Below, one piece after another: positions 1-6,284 of a stretch of 6,369 nucleotides of DNA. The notes under the pieces are model-generated. The model worked only from the letters and a program-made list of their open reading frames with translations, was not told the DNA's origin and did not search any database. Position numbers and translations under genes: made by a program. The stretch is from assembly GCA_050633205.1 (NCBI GenBank), contig JBOEGA010000072.1, forward strand, positions 1-6,369. The letters run 5' to 3'. Position 1 is the stretch's first letter. Every line of letters starts with the position of its first letter. The DNA is from CBDHHC01 sp050633205. GTDB taxonomy: Bacteria; Pseudomonadota; Alphaproteobacteria; Rhizobiales; CBDHHC01.

Positions 1-165
1 CTGGACATAGGGTTAATATGGGGTTCTCAACAGGGCCTATTCATTTTGCAGCAAAGGCAATCCCCTTGTGTTTCTCTGGTATCTACATAGCATTGTTTTA
101 ACCTGATCCTTCACATCCCTTTTCTAATTCCAGATCAATAGAGCATTATTTTAGCTGTGCACTAT

Positions 166-195
166 GCCATGGCAATGTTTCCACGGTTGCATGGC
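166..195 (+). other. Imperfect hairpin, possible weak terminator
   Basis: The arms GCCATGGCAA (166-175) and TTGCATGGC (187-195) pair with one bulged G and an 11-nt loop, followed by only four T. The loop is large and the T-run short, so termination of an upstream gene is possible but poorly supported. It could also be chance. Confidence 0.2.
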
Positions 196-201
196 TTTTC
201 G

Positions 202-217
202 TGTGAACGGCATTTCA
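202..217 (+). promoter_or_regulatory. Weak CRP-like site upstream of the hyu promoter
   Basis: TGTGA (202-206) is followed by 6 bases and TTTCA (213-217). This matches 8 of the 10 core positions of the CRP consensus TGTGA-N6-TCACA: the left half is perfect and the right half poor. The centre lies about 60 bases before the start site inferred from the TATAAT at 257-262, near the class I CRP position of -61.5. That spacing is the main reason to list it. It could easily be chance. Confidence 0.22.
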
Positions 218-234
218 ATGGATTGATCAAAGCC

Positions 235-262
235 TTGTAACATTATACGTTGTGTGTATAAT
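235..262 (+). promoter_or_regulatory. Sigma-70-like promoter for hyuAB
   Basis: A -35 element TTGTAA (235-240, 4 of 6 to consensus) is separated by 16 bp from a perfect -10 box TATAAT (257-262). The predicted transcription start is near 269-270, which gives a leader of about 150 nt before hyuA. The -10 box is the right arm of the inverted repeat at 239-265, so a protein bound there would cover the promoter core. I saw no competing promoter nearer to hyuA. Confidence 0.55.
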
Positions 263-265
263 GTT
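239..265. promoter_or_regulatory. Perfect inverted repeat, likely operator (site 1)
   Basis: The arms AACATTATAC (239-248) and GTATAATGTT (256-265) are perfect reverse complements, 10 bp each, around a 7-bp spacer. The core reads ATAC-N7-GTAT and fits the T-N11-A rule of LysR-type regulator boxes of the CatR/BenM kind. The site lies over the -35/-10 spacer and -10 box, which equally suits a repressor such as a GntR-family protein. The family therefore cannot be fixed from the sequence. A diverged copy is found at 4587-4613, with conservation concentrated in the arms. No regulator gene is in the window. Confidence 0.6.
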
Positions 266-352
266 TTATCAGTAGTGCAACTTTTTTCAGAACACTCAGA
301 GAATTGTGGTGCTGGTTGGCGGTATGCATTTTCACGATCAAGAGTCAGAAAG

Positions 353-369
353 TATGACGAAACATCATA
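353..369. promoter_or_regulatory. Small dyad in the hyuA leader (possible site 3)
   Basis: TATGA (353-357) and TCATA (365-369) are perfect 5-bp inverted arms around 7 bp, the same spacer length as site 1 and also satisfying T-N11-A. The octamer GTATGACG at its left edge (352-359) recurs exactly inside site 2 (4597-4604). The arms are short, so it may be an auxiliary binding site or coincidence. Confidence 0.25.
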
Positions 370-406
370 GGCAAAGAGCACAAAATCCTATCCCGGTTTC
401 TGTAGT

Positions 407-412
407 AGGAGA
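407..412 (+). promoter_or_regulatory. Ribosome binding site of hyuA
   Basis: AGGAGA lies 9 bases before ATG 422 and 6 bases before the in-frame TTG at 419, so spacing alone permits either start. ATG is preferred because it is the stronger codon and no family feature needs the extra residue. Confidence 0.7.
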
Positions 413-421
413 CTGTGATTG

Positions 422-2509
422 ATGAATACGGAGAGTACCTCAAGCAGTGCTTACCGTATTGGTATAGATGTTGGCGGAACATTTACCGATATTGTCGTCG
501 GTGACTTGCTGACTGGAGATTTACTTAATTTTAAAGAGCCAAGTACACCGGAAGATCCTTCACTTGGTGTTATATCTGGTTTGAAGGCTGTATTTGCGGA
601 GTACGGAATTCAGCCTGACACTATTAAATCAGTTGTGCATGGTACTACGATTGGTTTAAACGCCTTACTGCAACGCAGGGGCGCTAAATTGGGTTTAATT
701 GTCTCGCAAGGTAATAGGGATATACTGGAAATTGCTCGGGGTTATATGCCAAACCCCTATGACATGTACGCACAAAAAGATATCCCTCTGGTGCCCCGTG
801 AGCGCGTTTTCGAATGCAGTGCGCGCGGATTGGCAGATAGAACTATTTCGACATTCCCGAATAATGATGAGCTGACACAACTTTGTGATCGTTTGTCAAA
901 CACCGGCGTTGAATCGGTGGTTATCAATCTACTGCATGCCTATGCTAACCCTGATCCAGAACATCGTCTATTGGAAGTGCTTTCGAAACGATTACCGAAC
1001 ATCCAATTTACTGCTTCTTTCGATGTGTGGCCAGAAATTCGTGAGTACGAGCGTTGTCTGGTTGCTTGTATGAACGCATTCATTGGGCCGCTAAAACGAC
1101 GCTACTTCGAACGACTTGAATACGGATTACAAGATCTGGGTATCGTCTGTCCTATTTATATATCGACATCCAGTGGTGGTTGCGTGAGCCTGCATACGGC
1201 TAGGGAGCGTCCAATCGATACAGTATTGTCTGGTCCTGCTTCGGGAGTAGTGGCTGCGGCTAATCTTGCCAAGAATTTGAAGAATAAAAATATTGTAACT
1301 GTGGATATGGGAGGTACCAGCACAGATATGTCGGTTTGTGAAGAAGGACTTCCTCAGACAACGACCTCTACTCACGTGGGTGATTTTCCCCTGGTTTTGC
1401 CCGTGGTAGGGGTGTCAGCCATTGGCGCGGGTGGCGGCTCTGTATTGTGGCAAGATGATGCGGGTCTGCTTAAAGTGGGACCAGAGAGCGCTGGTGCAAA
1501 TCCGGGACCGGTTTGTTTTGGTAAAGGTGGTACAAAACCAACGCTAACAGATTGTTATGTTGTATTGGGCTATATTGATGCAGATCGTTTTCTTGGAGGG
1601 CGTATGCCGCTGAATCGCAACGCGGCCTCAAAAGCGTTGGAAGAATTAGGTCGAGCGTTTGGTTATCACGGAGAACATATCGCGCAACGTGTCGCCTCTG
1701 CTGGACTTAAAATCGCCACAGCTAAAATGGCTTCAGAGTTGCTCAAAGGTTTGGCCTCTTTTGGAGCGGATCCTCGCGAATATACGATGGTTCCTTTTGG
1801 AGGAGCAGGCCCCACCAACGCCACCTTTCTTGCGGAAGAAGCACATATTGGACGTCTGGTAGTTCCCGGTTCACCAGGTTTGTTTTGTGCACTGGGTGCT
1901 TTGATGTCAGATCTTCGCCGGGATTTTGTTCGCTCCATGTTTGGGGTTATCTCGGATGGAATGGAAAAAGAGATCGGTCGAATCTTCTTGGCATTGGATA
2001 AGGAAGCCGGCGACTGGCTGGAGTCTGAAGGAATTAGTGATAAAGATGCCGAGAAGATTTTTTCCCTTGATTTACGGTATTCGGGGCAGGCTCACTATAT
2101 TGATGTCTTGCTTCCCAAGGTCGAAGCACATAAAGGCAATATTGAATTGATTGTGGCGACTTTCCACCGCGAGCATGAACGGCTTTACGGATTTTCAGAC
2201 GAGTTGGCCGCTATTGATATTAAAAACTTGCGCATTATCGCCGTAGGCAAAATGGCTAAGCCACCAACGGTGAATATGCAGCCTGCGCTTGCTGCACCAA
2301 CTTCACGCATTAGATCATGTTATCTGGATGAGAATTGGGTTGAAACCACGATATACAATCGTGCCGAGCTGCCTGCGAACGTGTCTATTTATGGCCCAGT
2401 GATTCTAGAACAAAGTGATACCACTATTGTAGTTCCAATGGACTGGCGAGTCGAAGTGGATTCATTTGGTCAACTAAATATCGTGAAAGGTACAGATAAT
2501 GACTTGTGA
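422..2509 (+). CDS. hyuA: Hydantoinase/oxoprolinase family subunit A
   Basis: This is a cytoplasmic ATP-binding subunit (695 aa) of a hydantoinase/5-oxoprolinase/acetone-carboxylase-superfamily enzyme, which uses ATP to activate a cyclic amide or a carbonyl substrate. The N-terminal Hydant_A_N domain (about residues 12-180) has the actin-fold phosphate loop DVGGTFTD at 16-23 and HGTT at 73-76 followed by N80. The central hydantoinase A domain (about 200-490) has a second phosphate motif DMGGTSTD at 295-302, IGAGGGS at 334-340, the family signature GPESAGANPGP at 353-363, TLTD at 374-377 and FGGAGP at 459-464. A C-terminal Hydant_A_C region follows. Length is normal for HyuA, with no frameshift or missing motif. 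Its last 11 bases overlap hyuB. The family assignment is firm. The substrate (hydantoin, N-methylhydantoin, 5-oxoproline or a ketone) is not resolvable. A one-codon-longer version from TTG 419 is possible. Confidence 0.95.
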   Translation: MNTESTSSSAYRIGIDVGGTFTDIVVGDLLTGDLLNFKEPSTPEDPSLGVISGLKAVFAEYGIQPDTIKSVVHGTTIGLNALLQRRGAKLGLIVSQGNRDILEIARGYMPNPYDMYAQKDIPLVPRERVFECSARGLADRTISTFPNNDELTQLCDRLSNTGVESVVINLLHAYANPDPEHRLLEVLSKRLPNIQFTASFDVWPEIREYERCLVACMNAFIGPLKRRYFERLEYGLQDLGIVCPIYISTSSGGCVSLHTARERPIDTVLSGPASGVVAAANLAKNLKNKNIVTVDMGGTSTDMSVCEEGLPQTTTSTHVGDFPLVLPVVGVSAIGAGGGSVLWQDDAGLLKVGPESAGANPGPVCFGKGGTKPTLTDCYVVLGYIDADRFLGGRMPLNRNAASKALEELGRAFGYHGEHIAQRVASAGLKIATAKMASELLKGLASFGADPREYTMVPFGGAGPTNATFLAEEAHIGRLVVPGSPGLFCALGALMSDLRRDFVRSMFGVISDGMEKEIGRIFLALDKEAGDWLESEGISDKDAEKIFSLDLRYSGQAHYIDVLLPKVEAHKGNIELIVATFHREHERLYGFSDELAAIDIKNLRIIAVGKMAKPPTVNMQPALAAPTSRIRSCYLDENWVETTIYNRAELPANVSIYGPVILEQSDTTIVVPMDWRVEVDSFGQLNIVKGTDNDL

Positions 2510-4505
2510 TCCTGTAACACTTGAGATTTTGAGTACCCGGTTTGTTTCCAGCACCGAAGAGATGGGGCTCTTACTTAAACGAACTGCGCGAACACTGTAT
2601 GTAAAAGAAGCCAATGATTTTGGTGTTGCGCTCGCTGGACCCAATGGTCGTTTTTTCGCTTACCCTAATGGCATAGGGGTATGCAGTTTTGTTGACCTGG
2701 ATTGTAGCACTATCATATCTGCAGTCACTGACCTCGCACCGGGTGATGTGATTATAGCTAACCACCCGTACAGAACAGATGGGTCGCCCACACATACACC
2801 CGATATAACGCTCGTTGCTCCGTATTTTCACGAAGGCAATATTGTGGCTTACGGTTGGACATTTGTGCATAGCTCTGATGTGGGTGGACGTGTCCCGTCC
2901 AGTATTTCCCCATCAAGTACAGAGCTTTTTCAAGAGGGGTTATTGATTCCTCCGATGAGGCTTGTACGTAAAGGCGGGTATGTTGAGGAAGTAGTCTCCT
3001 TACTTGAAGCCAATACACGTACACCAGATGACATTTTTGGTGATTTAAAAGCCATGCTGGCAGCGCTGGACGTTGGTAGAAAACGAATAGCCGAGATGGT
3101 TGACAAGTTTGGTTTAGCTACAGTTTTGTCCGCGCAAAAAGAGATTGTTGCTTACGCGAAAACCAAGGCGCACGCTGTATTGAAGCGCATACCCGATGGA
3201 ACCTACTGGTTTTCCGACTATTTAGATGATGATGGTGTAAGTCCGTGCCCAATTCGTCTATGTATTACAATGGTTGTAAAGAACGGAAAGGTTTTTCTGG
3301 ATTTTACGGGCACAGACCCTCAAACCGGTTCTCCTTATAACATCCCAACAGGCGGCAAAAGACACCCTTGGCTTACTCTAAGACTACTGGCATTCATTTA
3401 TACATTTGATAAAACGATACCGCTAAATACCGGTATATTTGAAAATATTACAGTAGGCCTGCCATCCGGGTGCATAGTGAATCCGCAATTTCCAGCTCCT
3501 GTCGGTATACGCCACCTCACAGCGCAACGCGTCTATGAGACGCTTAATGGTGCATTGGCGCGTGCGATGCCAAAAGCGATGCCGGCTTGTAACGGTGGGG
3601 TCATCATTCCTATTGTACTTTCAGAGCCGACCTCTGCAGATGGAAGCAATAAAGTATTGATTGTAGAGCCGTTAGTCGGTGGTATGGGGGCTCGCTTTGG
3701 TGCAGATGGAGTGGATGGGCGTGATTGTAGTATTGCAAATCTGGGCAATAACCCCCTTGAAGTGTTAGAGGCTGACGCTGCTGTACGTGTACTGCGCTTT
3801 GGTTTGCGTTCAGATTCTGGTGGGCCAGGTAAGTGGCGCGGGGGAGTGGGCATTGAGTTTGAATTTGAAATACTGAAAGATGGTTGCTCAGTGCTTGCAC
3901 GTGGTATGGATCGATTCCATTTCTCACCCTGGGGCATAGAAGGTGGAATGCCCAGCGTCTGGGCACAAACCATAGTAAATCGCGGTAAGTCTGATGAGCG
4001 GCATATTGGCAAGATTGACGTTATTTATCTAAATAAAGGAGACACACTGACAGTTTTAACGCCAGGTGGTGGCGGCTATGGCAACCCGTTTGAACGCGCT
4101 TTTGAGGATGTGCAAAAAGACATCCAATCTGGCTTAGTGAGTTCTGAACAAGCCAAGAATGCCTATGGAGTTGTCGTGATGGATGATGGAAAAGTTAATG
4201 AGCAACAATCTCGCTTATTAAGAGCCTCAAGGCAGTCAGATGGTGTATTAAAACAAGCTAGTGGTTTTGACTCGGTTCATATCGCTTGGGAGAGATTTTT
4301 TGACGAAGGTGTAGATGATGCATTTTCAATGCTTTATAGCAATGTGGCAATTTCTCAACGTAGTGTTGTGAAGCGCCAAATTATCAGTGACGTTCTTAAT
4401 CCGGGCAAAAAATCGGACTGGACATCCTCTGACATAACGCTTGTAGATGCACAGTCTACGAAAGCTTCTGTTCTTCAAAAAATTGCAGAATTTACGGACC
4501 CTTAA
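2499..4505 (+). CDS. hyuB: Hydantoinase/oxoprolinase family subunit B
   Basis: This is the partner subunit (668 aa) that forms the active enzyme with HyuA in the cytoplasm. Family features run in order: the DPVTLEIL opening at 4-11, EEM at 20-22, KEANDFG at 36-42, the NHPYRTDG...HTPD segment at 88-102, HSSDVGG at 124-130 (where many relatives have HH or HW), a QEGLLIPP segment after it, and the glycine-rich TPGGGGYGNP at 521-530 that closes the core. The usual family end falls around residue 580. Residues 581-668 form a tail that includes a FDSVHIAWERFF segment. Similar tails occur in some HyuB proteins from memory, so it may be a sub-family mark. The start at ATG 2499 lies inside hyuA, with AAAGG at 2486-2490 placed 8 bases upstream. 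The 11-bp overlap argues for translational coupling and equal subunit supply. The reaction is not defined by sequence alone. Confidence 0.94.
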   Translation: MTCDPVTLEILSTRFVSSTEEMGLLLKRTARTLYVKEANDFGVALAGPNGRFFAYPNGIGVCSFVDLDCSTIISAVTDLAPGDVIIANHPYRTDGSPTHTPDITLVAPYFHEGNIVAYGWTFVHSSDVGGRVPSSISPSSTELFQEGLLIPPMRLVRKGGYVEEVVSLLEANTRTPDDIFGDLKAMLAALDVGRKRIAEMVDKFGLATVLSAQKEIVAYAKTKAHAVLKRIPDGTYWFSDYLDDDGVSPCPIRLCITMVVKNGKVFLDFTGTDPQTGSPYNIPTGGKRHPWLTLRLLAFIYTFDKTIPLNTGIFENITVGLPSGCIVNPQFPAPVGIRHLTAQRVYETLNGALARAMPKAMPACNGGVIIPIVLSEPTSADGSNKVLIVEPLVGGMGARFGADGVDGRDCSIANLGNNPLEVLEADAAVRVLRFGLRSDSGGPGKWRGGVGIEFEFEILKDGCSVLARGMDRFHFSPWGIEGGMPSVWAQTIVNRGKSDERHIGKIDVIYLNKGDTLTVLTPGGGGYGNPFERAFEDVQKDIQSGLVSSEQAKNAYGVVVMDDGKVNEQQSRLLRASRQSDGVLKQASGFDSVHIAWERFFDEGVDDAFSMLYSNVAISQRSVVKRQIISDVLNPGKKSDWTSSDITLVDAQSTKASVLQKIAEFTDP

Positions 4506-4539
4506 GGTGTTATAGCTTATTAAGGCAGAGGAGTTTTAT

Positions 4540-4578
4540 ATGCAAATTCATTGTGTACAGGTTTCTCGTGATTTTTAA
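4540..4578 (+). CDS. Possible 12-aa leader peptide
   Basis: ATG 4540 opens a 12-residue frame (MQIHCVQVSRDF) that ends at TAA 4576-4578. AGAGGAG (4527-4533), close to an ideal Shine-Dalgarno, sits 6 bases upstream, and the hyuB stop is 34 bases before the ATG. The peptide resembles nothing I recognise and lacks the codon runs of attenuation leaders. It could be a translated short ORF at the end of the hyu message, the remnant of a lost third gene whose ribosome site survives, or chance. Confidence 0.22.
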   Translation: MQIHCVQVSRDF

Positions 4579-4586
4579 AGTTACTA

Positions 4587-4613
4587 AACATTATATGTAT
4601 GACGCATAACGTA
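4587..4613. promoter_or_regulatory. Diverged second copy of the operator (site 2)
   Basis: Aligned without gaps to site 1 (239-265), 18 of 27 bases are identical: 16 of 20 in the two arms but only 2 of 7 in the spacer, the pattern expected of a protein-binding site. The left 9 bases AACATTATA are identical. Its own symmetry is weaker (6 of 10 arm positions pair), with the core TTATAT-N7-GCATAA. It lies about 100 bases before the 89-aa ORF and 450 before dctP, so it probably controls the transporter transcript. No clear -35/-10 pair was seen around it. Confidence 0.45.
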
Positions 4614-4701
4614 ATAATGCAGTATAGGTAACCTTAAAAAATAGTTAGTGAATCGAACCTTACCGCAGCAACAATACTGACTGAGTTCTGGAGGGCTAAA
4701 T

Positions 4702-4971
4702 ATGATGATTGAATATGGGAGGCTACGATTTTTTCTACAGACTCACTGTTGTAGTTTAAATGACAATATACAAGTTCTATTGATCAGATTTGAGTATATT
4801 GCTGCAGTTTACTATGTCGCATGTAGAGGGCTTATCACTTCGATTTCGAACGCGATAATGTTCTTTGAAAAATTGATTCGTTTCCACATAAAGCACAAAA
4901 ACCGCCAATCTTTTTCTTCACTATTTTATTTTCGAATTAAGCGCTACCAGGCCTTGGTTGACGGTGCCTAA
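4702..4971 (+). CDS. Unproven 89-aa small protein
   Basis: I do not recognise this protein. It starts with tandem ATG codons (4702, 4705), and GGAGGG (4690-4695) lies 6 bases upstream, a strong Shine-Dalgarno. The product would be basic and moderately hydrophobic. Residues 23-55 are the most hydrophobic part but contain R29, E31 and R42, so a clean membrane helix is doubtful. The C-terminal half is rich in K, R, H and F. Position and strand fit a cistron between operator site 2 and dctP. Against it, the composition is what an AT-rich spacer gives by chance, there is no family signature, and 80 bases separate it from dctP. It could equally be leader RNA. Confidence 0.3.
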   Translation: MMIEYGRLRFFLQTHCCSLNDNIQVLLIRFEYIAAVYYVACRGLITSISNAIMFFEKLIRFHIKHKNRQSFSSLFYFRIKRYQALVDGA

Positions 4972-5051
4972 GCTTGCTGCGAACAAAATATTCAGTCCTC
5001 AATGCAATCGGTACTGGATACTATAAACCTTTACGAATGAGAGGTATTTCA

Positions 5052-6203
5052 ATGTTTAAATCTATATCACGTCATGTATTCATAGTTGTCATATCAGGAA
5101 TAGTCAGTTTATGTCTTTCACATTCTGTCTATGCTGATGTAAAGAAATTTAACGCGAGTATTTGGCTCCCGGATAGTGTTCCACTTGTAAAAAATGGCTA
5201 TCTGGAATGGGCTGAAGATATCGAGCGAATTTCAAATGGAAAGTTAAAAGCCAAGGTTTTTACCGGCTCTGTACTGCTTCCGCCGGCATCGCATATGAGC
5301 GGATTGAGTGACGGTGTAGCTGATGTGGCTTACCATGCCGGCACTTATACGCCTGCTGAAATTCCACGTGATAATATACTTGCTCAACTCGCGTTCAATT
5401 ACTCTGATTATTTTGTGGCCGTATTCGCAATTACCGATATGAATATGTTTGATGCAGAGATGGTCACTCAGTGGGACGACAAGAATATTGTCTTCGGTGG
5501 TGGATTTGCAACAATTCCTTATCGCCTTTTTTGTACGACAAAAGTGACAACGCTAGCAGACCTTAAAGGTAAAAGAGTACGTATGCCGGGGTCGGTGCAT
5601 TCTGATTGGGCAAAAAGTGTCGGCGCGGTTCCTGTGAATGTACCTTCGACTGAAATGTATAGTGGTCTGGACAAAGGTCAGCTTGATTGTGCATCCAATA
5701 CTATGGATCAGTTGCGCGCAAGCTCGCTTTGGGAAGTAGCGAAGCACACGACAATGGTTGATCTTGGTATCTATTATGCGGGTTATGAGTATGGCGTGAA
5801 CAAAGACTTCTGGAATTCACTAACAGGTAAAGAACGTCGAATCTTTTTTGATAGCTTTGCTACGGCTATGGTTAAAACGGGCATCGGTTATATGGCTAGC
5901 AGTGAAGAAGTCATCAATGAAGCACCCGAGAATGGAATTACATTTCATGAGCCCGCCCAAGAGCTTAAAAATAATATTGATGACTTTAAATCTTCAGCTA
6001 GAACGTCTGCGGTAAAATTGGGAGTTGAAAAATTTGGTATTGCAAATGCCGAAGACATTATCAACCGTTTTGAAGCGAAAGTTACTAAGTGGGAAGATTT
6101 GTTAAAGGATGTTGATCGTACAGATGAGAAAGCGCTAGTCGCACTTGTCAAGACAGAAATCTATGACAAGATCGATGTTATGGAATATGGCGTAAAAAAC
6201 TAA
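5052..6203 (+). CDS. dctP: TRAP transporter substrate-binding protein, DctP family
   Basis: This periplasmic receptor (383 aa, about 355 after processing) captures the substrate and delivers it to the DctQM membrane complex, whose uptake is driven by an ion gradient. A Sec signal peptide is clear: basic start (K3, R7, H8), hydrophobic core about residues 9-22, and an A-type cleavage site after VYA (28/29). The family signature LKGKRVRMPG at 171-180 holds R177, which aligns with the arginine that clamps a ligand carboxylate in TRAP receptors. VPVNVPSTEMYSGLDKGQLDC at 193-213 is the usual hinge segment after it. ATG 5052 is chosen because GAGAGG (5039-5044) is 7 bases upstream and the signal peptide begins there; the in-frame ATG 5037 would add 5 residues before it. 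The arginine suggests a carboxylate ligand. Which one is unknown; proximity to hyuAB suggests the HyuAB substrate or a precursor. Confidence 0.93.
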   Translation: MFKSISRHVFIVVISGIVSLCLSHSVYADVKKFNASIWLPDSVPLVKNGYLEWAEDIERISNGKLKAKVFTGSVLLPPASHMSGLSDGVADVAYHAGTYTPAEIPRDNILAQLAFNYSDYFVAVFAITDMNMFDAEMVTQWDDKNIVFGGGFATIPYRLFCTTKVTTLADLKGKRVRMPGSVHSDWAKSVGAVPVNVPSTEMYSGLDKGQLDCASNTMDQLRASSLWEVAKHTTMVDLGIYYAGYEYGVNKDFWNSLTGKERRIFFDSFATAMVKTGIGYMASSEEVINEAPENGITFHEPAQELKNNIDDFKSSARTSAVKLGVEKFGIANAEDIINRFEAKVTKWEDLLKDVDRTDEKALVALVKTEIYDKIDVMEYGVKN

Positions 6204-6210
6204 ATCAGTT

Positions 6211-6250
6211 GTTGCTCTCAGTTCTCGGTCGGATGAGGATTGAGAGTAAT
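6211..6250 (+). other. 16-bp intercistronic hairpin between dctP and dctQ
   Basis: Bases 6211-6226 pair with 6235-6250 over 16 consecutive positions with no mismatch (12 Watson-Crick and 4 G-U pairs) around an 8-nt loop. It starts 7 bases after the dctP stop. No T-run follows, so it is not a standard intrinsic terminator. In binding-protein transporter operons such hairpins commonly protect the upstream mRNA from 3' exonucleases, so the receptor is made in excess over the membrane subunits. That role is inferred here. Confidence 0.6.
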
Positions 6251-6284
6251 TCTCCTGCATCAAGCAAAAAACAGGATTAAATAC

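Larger units (their letters stand above)
1..421. other. Non-coding upstream region of the hyu operon
   Basis: I find no gene that I can support here. The first 100 bases have short open frames on both strands, each closed by a stop. One runs in from the left edge and ends with TAA at 99-101; its 32 residues match no family I recognise, so it might be the tail of an upstream gene or chance. The region holds a weak hairpin (166-195), a weak CRP-like site (202-217), a promoter with an embedded palindrome (235-265), a second small dyad (353-369) and the hyuA ribosome binding site (407-412). If the promoter is real, the hyuA leader is about 150 nt long. Confidence 0.6.
4506..5051. other. Long gap between the enzyme and transporter genes
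   Basis: This 546-bp AT-rich stretch separates hyuB from the TRAP binding-protein gene. It contains a 12-codon ORF with a very good Shine-Dalgarno (4540-4578), the second copy of the operator (4587-4613), a direct repeat AACCTTA (4630-4636 and 4656-4662), and an 89-aa ORF with a GGAGGG site (4702-4971). I see no convincing intrinsic terminator after hyuB and no strong promoter hexamer pair before dctP. The operator implies that a promoter for the transporter lies somewhere after about 4590. Confidence 0.6.

Noticed and set aside
3..101. Open frame entering from the left edge and ending with TAA at 99-101, possibly the tail of an upstream gene
   Set aside because: Only 32 residues, no recognisable motif, and other frames in the same stretch are equally short; it cannot be told from chance.
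223..230. TTGATCAA palindrome as an FNR/ANR site
   Set aside because: FNR boxes need four bases between TTGAT and ATCAA; here the halves overlap, so it is just an 8-bp palindrome.
151..381. Open frame of 76 codons on the - strand upstream of hyuA
   Set aside because: It overlaps the promoter and palindrome, matches no family I recognise, and is of a length expected by chance.
3533..4012. Open frame of 159 codons on the - strand inside hyuB
   Set aside because: It lies wholly within the well-supported hyuB coding frame, has a low-complexity P/S/R-rich product, and is a reverse-strand shadow.
4500..4525. CCTTAA/TTAAGG hairpin after hyuB as a terminator
   Set aside because: The stem is only 6 bp with a 14-nt loop, is AT-rich and has no T-run.
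4958..5027. TTGACG (4958-4963) and TATAAA (5022-5027) as a promoter for dctP
   Set aside because: The two hexamers are 58 bp apart, and neither has a fitting partner at 16-18 bp.
4974..5051. N-terminal extension of DctP from a non-ATG start at 4974 or from ATG 5037
   Set aside because: The Shine-Dalgarno at 5039-5044 and the start of the signal peptide both point to ATG 5052; an extension would bury the signal peptide.
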